DNA of 64,000 nucleotides, from positions 930,001 to 994,000 of the forward strand of contig NC_063015.1 in the NCBI RefSeq assembly GCF_020509005.1. Reading direction: 5' to 3'. A model generated the notes under the pieces. The model had not been told where the DNA came from, ran no database searches, and was given only the letters and a program-made list of their open reading frames with translations. This document shows, in pieces, positions 44,501 to 51,870 of this stretch. Origin of the DNA: Fulvia fulva. Taxonomy: Eukaryota > Ascomycota > Dothideomycetes > Mycosphaerellales > Mycosphaerellaceae. A program made the position numbers and the translations under genes. How positions within the stretch are numbered: the first letter of the stretch is position 1; each line of letters starts with the position of its first letter.

Positions 44501-46685
44501 ATATAACCAAAAAGACCGGCAAATCGAGCACGTAACAGATCACGTGACTCAAGACAACACACAGCAGTCAGCACCCAACACCACTGACTACTACGATACC
44601 CTGCAGCAGCAGATAATGGATGCCCTCACCGCAGAAGACCGTGAGGAGATCATGGGCAACACGGACCCTGATCGCGAGCCATATCCATTCACATTCACAC
44701 CACCAGAAGACGCGTTAACACACAACGCGTCCAACACACCACTCTTCCCCCTAGAGCCAGAGCTCTACACACCAGAGGAGTCCAACTATGCAGTCACAGA
44801 GAATGGAAAGCGCCTACGAACGGCCTACTTCCACCATGCACTGCACCAGATCATGGTCGCTAATGTAATCATCGGCCAGATGTCCGGCATACGACCCAGA
44901 ACACGCGCCTATCGCGACAAGAGCGATCGAAGCCCTACACGAAGAGGCAACAGCCCTCTAAGGCGTGTCAACACCACTACCTCTATGCACCGCGATGACC
45001 TTCCGCCCGAACCTTCTAACTACCGAGCCGCTATGAAACACCGCTTCTCCCAACAGTGGATCGAAGCTATGGCCAAGGAGTTTGCCAAAGCCCTGGCAAC
45101 AGGCACATTCAGATGGGCAACAAAGGAAGAGAAGGATCAGGATGCTCAGCAAGAGGAGGGACTTCAGCCACTACTGCCGCTCAAGTGGGTGTACAAATAC
45201 AAACTGGACGAGCACGGCATGCTGAAGAGCTTCAAGGCTAGGCTATGCGCAAGAGGCGATTTGCAAGGAACACACTTAGACACATACGCCGCCACACTGC
45301 CAGCAAGCATGTTCCGCCTCTGCTGTGCTATGGCCGCGAGCTTCGACCTAGAAGCCGAACAATTCGATGTTGTCAACGCCTTCCTGAACTCGGACCTGCC
45401 ATACACCATGTATCTGCAACCACCTCCTGGAATCGACAGGCCATCCCATGGACACGCCCTCAAGCTGGTCAAGGCCCTCTACGGTCTGAAGGAGTCCCCT
45501 TTATTGTGGTACAACTCCCTAACCGAGACGCTGGCCTCCCTTGGACTAGTACCCCTGTCGGACTCCGAATGCATCTACCATGACAACAAGGTTATGTTCT
45601 TCTTTTACGTTGACGACCTGGTTATGCTCTACCACCGCAAGCACAAGGCCCATGCTGCCAACATCAAGCAGCGGCTGCTTGCCAAGTACGAGATGCACGA
45701 GCTCGGTGATCTCTCCTGGTTCCTAGGAATCAAGGTTACGCGCGACAGAAACAAGCGCTTGCTGTGGCTCTCTCAAGAAGACTACATTGAGAAGCTAGCC
45801 GCCAAATTCAGCATATCCACGAATGCACGCAAAACGACAGTGCCAGTAGATCAACACCTTGATTGGACCGTTCCAGAGGGTCATCAACCCACCTCTATCG
45901 CCATCCTTGCGTACCAACAACGTATAGGATCCCTCAACTTCGCCGCCACACACACGCGGCCTGACATCGCCTTTTCCTTGTCTATGCTATCGCAGTATCT
46001 GACCAAGCCAACTGAGACACACCTCAAGCTTGCAGATCAGTGCTTGCGCTATCTCCTGGAGACCAAGAACCTCTGCCTTGTATATGGCGCCAGCAAACAC
46101 ATCACTGGCCTTCACAGCCAACCAGAGCACCTCGGTAGCAACCACGAGTTCTTTGGAGCATCGGACGCGTCCTACGGCATGAATAATGACAGGACCAGCT
46201 CAAATGGCTGGGTCTTCATGCTGTTCGGTGGACCAGTGGATTATAAGGCATCTAAACAAATCACTGTCACCAAGTCCTCAACAGAGGCTGAGCTACTCGG
46301 GCTTTCGCAAGCCGCCTCAGAGCTCATACAGTGGGAACGAGTCTTCGCTGAGATACACCTTCAGTTCAATCAGCGCACCCACTTGTACTGCGACAACACG
46401 CAGACCATCCGCCTTGTCAACCAACAAGGGCAAAAGCTTGACACGAAGCTACGCCACGTTGACATCCACCACCACTGGCTCCGACAGCGAGACCAGCGCG
46501 GAGACATTGAGATCAAGTATCTCAGCACCAACGACATGCCTGCAGACGGGCTGACCAAGCTGCTTCCACCACAGAAGCACAAGCACTTCGTCAAGCTGCT
46601 CAATATGGCTGAGGAAGGCGTGGACCCACGCACCTCAGTGCCCTCTGCAGCCGCATCAGGAGGTAACGGGCCAACAGACGCCTGA
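41532..46685 (+). CDS. Copia D gag-pol polyprotein, 1717 aa, intact
   Basis: ATG at 41532 (MATTETPVTTG). Domains in order: a gag-like helical region; a Gly/Arg/Asp/Ser repeat (RGSSRGDNRGNSRGDKGRG, about residues 272-295) where a CCHC knuckle would be expected, with no clear knuckle; a protease site reading YDNCSDTH (D418) instead of the usual DSGA; integrase with HQIFGHIGAERI and CRACGLSKAHK and catalytic D687, D749, E783; reverse transcriptase with YVDD (1359-1362); and RNase H (GASDASYGM, SSTEAELLGL, YCDNTQTI). The ORF has no stop or frameshift and is only distantly related to A/B/C/E. Ends TGA at 46683-46685. Retrotransposition competence is inferred from intactness and identical LTRs. Confidence 0.95.
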   Translation: MATTETPVTTGALPQGTVVLKSHDQWDKFDRQLELYAESLNVWKYVDPHQLSNEPTEPTHLTFEEIQQAYTAGDATSRDLIKLRQTDADRRQRMYDIFAAARSKLITYLIRTTTELGQELMHGQNTLRAKYQALKDQYGPDDMLRKRQLTLELSRLQKASARRIDDWCSDWLVLQTKMLKCNHAEYDDLSRHFLLAIQQKQAPAYGASLYNEWKRDKMSLQKLTERYLEWIRDTAPATTNGRSVFATFSGETSAEAEDETAPTGAGQKEGDRGSSRGDNRGNSRGDKGRGSSRGDKNKDKDNNRPSGCWNITGEPKDTCHKGLFSCDVINPDKRPAKDQRSEQWKKYWKNFINYCLSDDGELLLGVLNRNNRKDQERDKAIADAKKASPSDKGFVGLTVLPSSISKLSVNFRDCWVYDNCSDTHVINHHDQEGVEFIAERLTTSEIQAGTTTFPIAALGRVHMSIGGHSFTLLDVAYCPGFHVNVISHTRMERAGLWWHGRSNSMWHNDTKLMDLHRPTGTIPFFKVVTPPKSPIIYQWPTKEGLVLPKVTEKMRNAHFISTIGRGANIGDEPANSAASPTAQEDGDRTVLAVMNSTGGTQGAATSSRTPIKHRKLSGRQWHQIFGHIGAERIKQLPLRVEGVIINDGPSAPLTAHCRACGLSKAHKVHNRSQPIRVVTPYGHMAMDLAEFTVAYNGDRYLVHFYDLDTHGHFQFTIKNRDQQSVLACFNSLLSFINFIGRRFVCFYSDNEPAIGKVFRSVINNNKIEWHATAEYAPAQDPAERAGALIITMSRTIRIHARLPEKLWPECTAAAAYILWRSPIQSKGWKTPFELATGRIPNVGHMVVYGSLAYVFIHGPDQPGKSEKLQERALIGYLVGYDSTNIYRVWDPSKDWVMRVKDVLFDETTFYDPSRLTAGYTTPVENIATAEPAEEPEQYYDLYVAHHEQDTAQAEGVEEQAQQPHTQQPRDAHQKLLGQEPHWPQHRESATYNQKDRQIEHVTDHVTQDNTQQSAPNTTDYYDTLQQQIMDALTAEDREEIMGNTDPDREPYPFTFTPPEDALTHNASNTPLFPLEPELYTPEESNYAVTENGKRLRTAYFHHALHQIMVANVIIGQMSGIRPRTRAYRDKSDRSPTRRGNSPLRRVNTTTSMHRDDLPPEPSNYRAAMKHRFSQQWIEAMAKEFAKALATGTFRWATKEEKDQDAQQEEGLQPLLPLKWVYKYKLDEHGMLKSFKARLCARGDLQGTHLDTYAATLPASMFRLCCAMAASFDLEAEQFDVVNAFLNSDLPYTMYLQPPPGIDRPSHGHALKLVKALYGLKESPLLWYNSLTETLASLGLVPLSDSECIYHDNKVMFFFYVDDLVMLYHRKHKAHAANIKQRLLAKYEMHELGDLSWFLGIKVTRDRNKRLLWLSQEDYIEKLAAKFSISTNARKTTVPVDQHLDWTVPEGHQPTSIAILAYQQRIGSLNFAATHTRPDIAFSLSMLSQYLTKPTETHLKLADQCLRYLLETKNLCLVYGASKHITGLHSQPEHLGSNHEFFGASDASYGMNNDRTSSNGWVFMLFGGPVDYKASKQITVTKSSTEAELLGLSQAASELIQWERVFAEIHLQFNQRTHLYCDNTQTIRLVNQQGQKLDTKLRHVDIHHHWLRQRDQRGDIEIKYLSTNDMPADGLTKLLPPQKHKHFVKLLNMAEEGVDPRTSVPSAAASGGNGPTDA

Positions 46686-47110
46686 GAAGCCCGCAGCAGC
46701 GGCCTCACCTCATCTCGAAACGAACACCGAACGGCTTCATCTTTACGGACACCTCTCTAGAAGCGCCAGCAGGCGCAAAACACGGCCACCAGCAGCCACC
46801 AATGCTGTAGACGACAACGAAGCCAGGGCAAAGCATCCACCATTCACCGGTGCGGCCCTGGCACCATCATCAACAGGTGTTTCTCGGACTCCCATTGGCT
46901 AACAGCGCAAGGGCGAGAAACACCCCTGTCACCAGCAGCAGCGCGTCCAATCAGAAAGCGAGAAACGCCTCCAACTTGCTGCTAGCTACAACACTACCAC
47001 CTTGTCACCACATCATCCGCTGCTTTCGCACCTCACACATAGCACACACTTGCCCAAAACAAAAAGGTGTCACCACCCTGAGGTGATGGACCTTTAAAAG
47101 TGCAGAAAGC

Positions 47111-47131
47111 AAGGCACCCCGAAGGTGCCTT
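47111..47131 (+). terminator. Hairpin AAGGCACC-loop-GGTGCCTT followed by T run
   Basis: 8-bp perfect stem (47111-47118 / 47124-47131), 5-nt loop, then TT. Flanking GAAAGC...CTTTC can extend pairing. It may be an RNA structure or 3'-end signal; the function is inferred. Confidence 0.35.
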
Positions 47132-47385
47132 TTCAACTTTCCGATACCGTTGCTCCGGTGTTACCCATTGGAGCCCCATTACACCTCACATGGTGCAAGC
47201 TCTGTCGTAGACAGCCCAGTGCATTGCGCCACTGACTAGTATCTCATACTCCCCAGGGGCAGAGCGAGCTCTCTCACCATTCGCCGGAGCGAAATAACTT
47301 GGCACAGAGCAATTATCGGACAATTCAATAAGTTGAGCGGACGACAATATATGTTTAAGCATACGATAGGACTAAGGCTACCCCT

Positions 47386-47487
47386 GGATTGAACTCAGGA
47401 CCTCTGATGTTTGCCGGTGGGTGAGATGATTGCACACTCAAGTGAAAGTCCGTGCAACGGGACCATCACCTGAGCCATCTCACCGGC
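47386..47487 (-). ncRNA. tRNA-like / SINE-head-like Pol III promoter signature
   Basis: On the minus strand TGGCTCAGGTGATGG (47463-47477) resembles a tRNA A box and GAGTTCAATCC (47386-47396) a B box. A 7-bp end-pairing GCCGGTG/CACCGGC spans exactly 75 nt (47413-47487). No complete cloverleaf with a matching acceptor for the B-box side was found, so this is not a functional tRNA call. A tRNA-derived insert captured by element D is possible. Confidence 0.35.
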
Positions 47488-47729
47488 AACAGTCACACAT
47501 TCTATGCTTTATTATATAGGTAACAATGGCAGCAGTGAAAGTGAGGAATGAGGGAAGGGGTACAAAGCTCACCTCACTTCACTTGAAACAGCTGACTTAC
47601 CCTCACTGCAGCAGCAGCAACACCGAGGGCCTGACGTCACTGCCATAGATAGGGGGGGTAGTTATGACAGGGTGCACGCGATCACATGGGAATCAGCTCA
47701 TTCACTCCAGCGCACGAGCTGAGGGGGTG

Positions 47730-47936
47730 TGTCGCGATCCGAGCGTGCACATGGGCAACATCCCATCATCAAAACTTGAGGCCACGTACGCTAAGAATCA
47801 GGTGACTGATTAGTCACCTGCAGCCTCTTCAAGAGCAACACTTGTCCATTCTAGATAGACACATGCAATACACAACCTGCTTTTGAAACACCCTATATGA
47901 GCCCGTACAATAACTTCCCACACTTCTAACGTAATA
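47730..47936 (+). repeat. Copia D 3' LTR
   Basis: 207 bp, identical to the 5' LTR, followed by the TACTT target duplication. Confidence 0.97.
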
Positions 47937-47967
47937 TACTTAACCTATAGCCTATATATTCTTAATA

Positions 47968-48700
47968 TAATCTATAATTCCTATCTTCTACGGCTACGTA
48001 ATCCGTACCTATTTAATAGATTATATAAATAAAGAAGGACCTAATAGGAAAGCGTATATCTATATATAGTATTACTAGTTAATAGTATAGGTGTTTTAGA
48101 AGGGATAGCTATAGTTAGGACTTGACTAGTAAGCCCTAATTACTAATCTCCCTAAGCACCTAATGTTGATATTAAGAATATATAGGCTAGTAGGGCGAGA
48201 TATATAGGTCCAGTAGACCCGTGCTTAGTCACGTGATCAGTCATCACGTGACTAAGCACGTGACCAATATTTCCTAGCCCCGGGCTAGGAAACATCTAGA
48301 CACCTATATCCTTAATATGACCTATACTATTAACTAGCGATACTGTATATAGATATACGCTATCCTATCGGGTCCTTCTTTATTTACATAATCGATAATT
48401 CCTATCTTCTACGGCTACGCAATCCGTACCTATTTAATAGTTGACCCTATAACCTATATATTCTCAGTAGTTATTAAGATACTAGTACGTTTAGGGTACT
48501 AGGGTTACTCGAGACCTTTAAGAGTAATCTATAACGGGTAACTTTATAGATAGCCTACTAATACTTCGAAATATTAGTAAGTAACTCTGTTTCTTCGATA
48601 GCTATTAGTCCTCGTTCTTATAATACGTTAATAACGTATCTGCGTCTCGCTAAAAACACTCTATCGTCGCTGTCGATACGCGAGTTTTCGGCATTTAGGA
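47968..48700. repeat. RIPped LTR remnants with fold-back structure
   Basis: Two LTR-like copies in opposite orientation form arms 48026-48091 and 48321-48387. The segments TTCCTATCTTCTACGGCTAC near 47980 and 48390 are direct repeats outside the arms. At the centre lies a perfect 17-bp inverted repeat, GTGCTTAGTCACGTGAT (48221-48237), with a 5-nt loop and its complement (48243-48259). 48440-48700 is RIPped sequence without identity. Confidence 0.7.
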
Positions 48701-48740
48701 CATCTAGATACCAGCTATGCGAAGAACACGCTGTGGAGAA

Positions 48741-48778
48741 CCCTGCCGTAGGTCTCGCACCTTTTGACCCTGAGAATA
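48741..48778 (-). repeat. Boundary repeat, right copy (inverted)
   Basis: Inverted partner of 11134-11171, just outside the right edge of the island and upstream of the SDR gene at 48902. Confidence 0.75.
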
Positions 48779-48901
48779 TGCAGGCGGTGCGGAGTATAGT
48801 GCTGCAGCTTACGGACGAGACTGTCAGGCTTCACCTCACCTCTTCTCTTCCAACTCTGATCTTTACCGTTTGTCACTCTTTCGCACGAGCAAAGCACTAC
48901 C

Positions 48902-49912
48902 ATGGACGCCCTTAGAGCTCAAGGAAAATTCCCTGGCCCAAGCGCAGCCATCACGCCCGGCACCTTCGACAGAACTGCGCTCAAGAACAAGACCGTCGTG
49001 CTGACTGGAGGCTGCAGCGGCATCGGAGAAGCCACGCTTCGTGCCTTCGTAGAAACAGGTGCGTTCGTAGCCTTCATCGACACGAACAAGTCCCGCGGAG
49101 AAGAAATCGCAGCAGAACTTAGCCCGAAAGTCTCATTTATGCATGGCGACGTAACATCCTGGCCTGATCAAAAGGCCCTCTTTGCTTCAGCTCGAGAGCT
49201 TTCTCCAGACGGGACGATCGATATCGTGTTCGCAAATGCCGGAACCACGGGTGGCAAAGATGGCTTCGATGCCGAGCCGGGTGAGGATGGGGAGCCGCTC
49301 GAGCCTGATCTGACCTGTGTTGACATCAATTTGAAGGCGGTGCTGTACACTGTCAAGCTTGCAACGCACTATTGGCGAGAGCCGCCGAAGGAAGGACAGG
49401 ATCGAAGTTTGATTCTGACCGCGAGTCTTGCAGGATACTGGGATCATACCGCCAAGACGCAGTATGGGGCTACGAAGTGGGGTGTCAGAGGGATCATGAG
49501 GAGTATGAGGAGTAAAGGAATGGCAAAGGGATTCAGAACGAACTTGATTGCACCTTGGTGAGTAGATTTCCTCGTATTCGCTGGAGGAGTGTGACGAGGC
49601 TGACTGTGAGCGTAGGTACATGCGGACCGGTATCGCTTCGGAGGCCGCTTGGGATGTGATCCATGACCAGTGGGGAGCGATCTTTGCGGAAGTAGAGGAT
49701 TCTGCTACTGCGGTGCTTCATTTGGCTGCGGACAATGGTGCAAACGGTAAGGCTCTTCGCCCCGCGGTCGTCGTCAACACTAATCAATGTGCAAAGGGAG
49801 AGGTATTGGGGTTGTGCCTCGTCAAGCTGCAGAGTGTGGCTACATTGATCTTGGCAGAGACGAGCTGGACACTGAGCTGGAGGCAGCTGAGAAGTGGCAT
49901 GTTCCTCGTTGA
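48902..49912 (+). CDS. Short-chain dehydrogenase/reductase, 3 exons, 300 aa
   Basis: Exons 48902-49557, 49616-49746 and 49797-49912. Introns of 58 and 50 bp have GTGAGT and GTAAGG donors, CTGACT and CTAATC branch sites and AG acceptors. Splices restore APWYMRTG and GANGRGIGVVPR, the expected SDR C-terminal motifs. Cofactor motif TGGCSGIG (35-42), Asp60 at the end of strand beta-2 (VAFIDTN, favouring NAD), NAG (112-114), Asn143, Ser174/175 and YGATK (Y188, K192) are all present. The layout resembles fungal relatives of 15-hydroxyprostaglandin dehydrogenase. The substrate is unknown. It differs clearly from the SDR at 4752, so the two are not recent duplicates. No lesions. Confidence 0.88.
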
Positions 49913-50270
49913 GGAATGCATCGATGTCTCGTTGTTCACGGATCTCAGCTCGCCGACGGGAGGCCTACTGCGCCTCTTTGCACAGCACGAGATCTTATTG
50001 TATGGTCATGCCGTTGTGTCGTGCTACCCACGGGTTTTGGAGTCGGCTGCAAGCTTGGATCACGCACACCTCGAATGTCTGAGGCACGCGCGTGGATACG
50101 CTTGGGTAACGGAGTACGATGCATTCAGAGAGTACTGCTGGCAAGTTCCTGGTTGTTATGTCCATTGACCAGCATGGAAGCTTCGGCTCTTGCCCACACC
50201 TCGTCCTCGTTCTCTTTCTGCTGCTCTCCTTCCACTGTATGTCCAAATTTGCCTCCTCAATCCCGCTTCC
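49913..50270. other. 3' region between convergent genes
   Basis: Frames here are shadows. Nothing further supported. Confidence 0.5.
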
Positions 50271-51230
50271 CTATGAAGGACGCCTGTCCCGGTGGACAAC
50301 AAAGCTGCCACAGCTTGAGATGTGTACGATGTTCTCCACCGGCAGCGGTATTCCATCATACGAGAGTCGAACACGACCAGGATATCTCCTGACGATCTGA
50401 TTCTGCCAATCCGGTGCCTCTTGTCCAGCTTCCGTCGCCCGAAAGACGACTCGCTTGTCCTTGAAGAAAGCACGCTCCAGCCGTCGAAAATTATGAGTCT
50501 CGAAACACATTGCCAGCTGACGACAGATCGAAAGATGTACCCAGGCCCTGACTGTATCCTCCCACTTTGTGAAGCAGTTACTGGCTCGCAACGTCCTGAT
50601 AATCGTCTTCATCTCTGCCCACAACGCCACAGGGTTGATGGCTTGGTTGAACATGTCCTCGATGTTGGCGTCATGGGAATCGTCGTCGCTGCTCAGATAC
50701 TTGAACCAGTTCCACCACGGTGAACCAATGCTTCTCTCGTAGATTCGCCTAGTCGCTGGCCTCATGAGTTGGAAGAGTACCTCCATCAGGCCGTCCGGGG
50801 GCTCACTGTAGCCATTGCTGAGGAAGTGAACCGCTTGCCGCATCGTCTTTGGCGGTAGATCGTCTCTGTATGTCATAGCTGCGTCAAGTATGGTTGTCGT
50901 AGCATGGTGGTACGGCGTGTTATCTTTCGGTAGCATCAATGGCAATGCAGGCCGACCATGCGGCACGAGAAGCTCGGCTGCCTCTCCTCGCGCCGCTCGC
51001 TCGGATCTAGCTAGTGGCGGCATTTGGTAGCATTTGATCGCTACTATCCTATCGTTCAGGCGCGGTAACGGAATGCTGCCGAGACCGAAGACGTCGAGCT
51101 TGCTATGGTGAAGTTGTTGAAGATGCCTTCGAAGCTCGCCCATGTTGGCTAGATCGATCCTCAAGCTAGCCTTGCTGTCTTCAAACATCTGCTTCCAGTC
51201 CTCCTGTGTGTAGATTCTCTCCGGTACCAT
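50271..51230 (-). CDS. Hypothetical protein, 319 aa
   Basis: Minus-strand ORF with the first ATG at 51228-51230 (MVPERIYTQEDWKQMFEDSK). The frame is open about 16 codons further upstream without an ATG, so a 5' exon is possible. The protein is soluble, mixed alpha/beta in composition, with Trp-rich stretches (SIGSPWWNWFKYLSSDDD; FTKWEDTVRAWVHLSICRQL) and a basic C-terminus. No signal peptide, membrane span or recognised catalytic motif. Composition and codon use look coding, and there are no internal stops. I do not recognise the family; lineage-restricted fungal hypotheticals of this size are common. Confidence 0.65.
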   Translation of the reverse strand: MVPERIYTQEDWKQMFEDSKASLRIDLANMGELRRHLQQLHHSKLDVFGLGSIPLPRLNDRIVAIKCYQMPPLARSERAARGEAAELLVPHGRPALPLMLPKDNTPYHHATTTILDAAMTYRDDLPPKTMRQAVHFLSNGYSEPPDGLMEVLFQLMRPATRRIYERSIGSPWWNWFKYLSSDDDSHDANIEDMFNQAINPVALWAEMKTIIRTLRASNCFTKWEDTVRAWVHLSICRQLAMCFETHNFRRLERAFFKDKRVVFRATEAGQEAPDWQNQIVRRYPGRVRLSYDGIPLPVENIVHISSCGSFVVHRDRRPS

Positions 51231-51665
51231 CGTGAGGATCGTGGCCGTGGCTCGGGCAAATGATCGTTGTGGCGACAACGGAATCCTGAACGCCGATCTT
51301 GTGCTTGAGGAGACGGTGTTGAGCAGGCTGCTCGACGCGAGAGTGGTCGACGCAAGTGCTAGAAGCGAGGCTGGTCGTTGGCAAAGGGCGCGTAATTGTG
51401 CTAGAAGGTAGTCGCCATGCTGTGTTGCTTGCTGCGACGCATGTTCGACGCGACTTACAAGAACAATGAGACACGCATACCACAGTGATCAGGCCACTGC
51501 AGAGCCCTCTGTCCATAACCAGACTAGTCGAAAAATCGGAAGCTAGTGTCTGAGGCTGCTGCCGCACAGCTCGTCATTTCTCTCAAGCTCAATTCACTTT
51601 CTCACCTTCTTCCATCACCAACACCAGAAAGTCACGACTTCACCACCACCGCCATCACCATCAAG
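51231..51665. other. Intergenic region
   Basis: Divergent promoter region between the hypothetical gene and the repeated-exon gene. No gene supported. Confidence 0.45.
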
Positions 51666-51870
51666 ATGCAAAAAGTTACCATCACGATATCGAAGCCACT
51701 GCACGCAAAAGGACAGCAACACCAAGACCACCTGAGTACTGCAGTCTTTAGCAATATGTTCATATTGCGATTGGCTGCAGAGCCAAGTGGCTCAGCAATG
51801 GGTCATCGGACCTGGTAAGTGATCCTCACCAACATCGACTAGCCTAAACCGCCTGGTGTCACTGTCGAAA

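Larger units (their letters stand above)
46686..47729 (+). other. Copia D 3' non-coding region
   Basis: 1.04 kb between stop and LTR, unusually long for Copia. It contains an 8-bp GC-rich hairpin followed by TTTT (47111-47134), a tRNA-like Pol III signature on the minus strand (47386-47487), a GGGGGGG tract near 47650 and the polypurine tract (47720-47729). No coding frame is convincing. Confidence 0.7.
41162..47936 (+). mobile_element. Copia D: intact Ty1/copia retrotransposon with identical LTRs
   Basis: 6775 bp. The two 207-bp LTRs (41162-41368, 47730-47936) are identical by direct comparison. Termini are TG...TA (TGTCGCGATCC...CTAACGTAATA) rather than TG...CA. Target duplication TACTT at 41157-41161 and 47937-47941. 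Primer site GTTATGAGCCC follows the 5' LTR and polypurine tract TGAGGGGGTG precedes the 3' LTR. One ORF. A 1.04-kb non-coding stretch separates the stop codon from the 3' LTR. It is inserted into the last part of the B right LTR, 16 bp from element C. The very recent insertion age is inferred from LTR identity. Confidence 0.97.
29869..47967 (-). mobile_element. Copia B: RIPped Ty1/copia element, host of nested insertions
   Basis: Minus-orientation relative of element C. Left LTR 29869-30102 (234 bp), polypurine tract CTCCCACTT at 30103, body to about 35394, mutated primer site CCCGGGCTTATAACC (35395-35409). The right LTR is split into 35410-35606 (197), 41151-41161 (11) and 47942-47967 (26) by elements C and D. 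The pieces sum to 234 bp, matching the left LTR. The body aligns base for base with C, differing mainly by CA-to-TA and TG-to-TA. A 296-bp solo LTR interrupts the pol region at 33422-33717. All long frames are broken. Confidence 0.95.
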
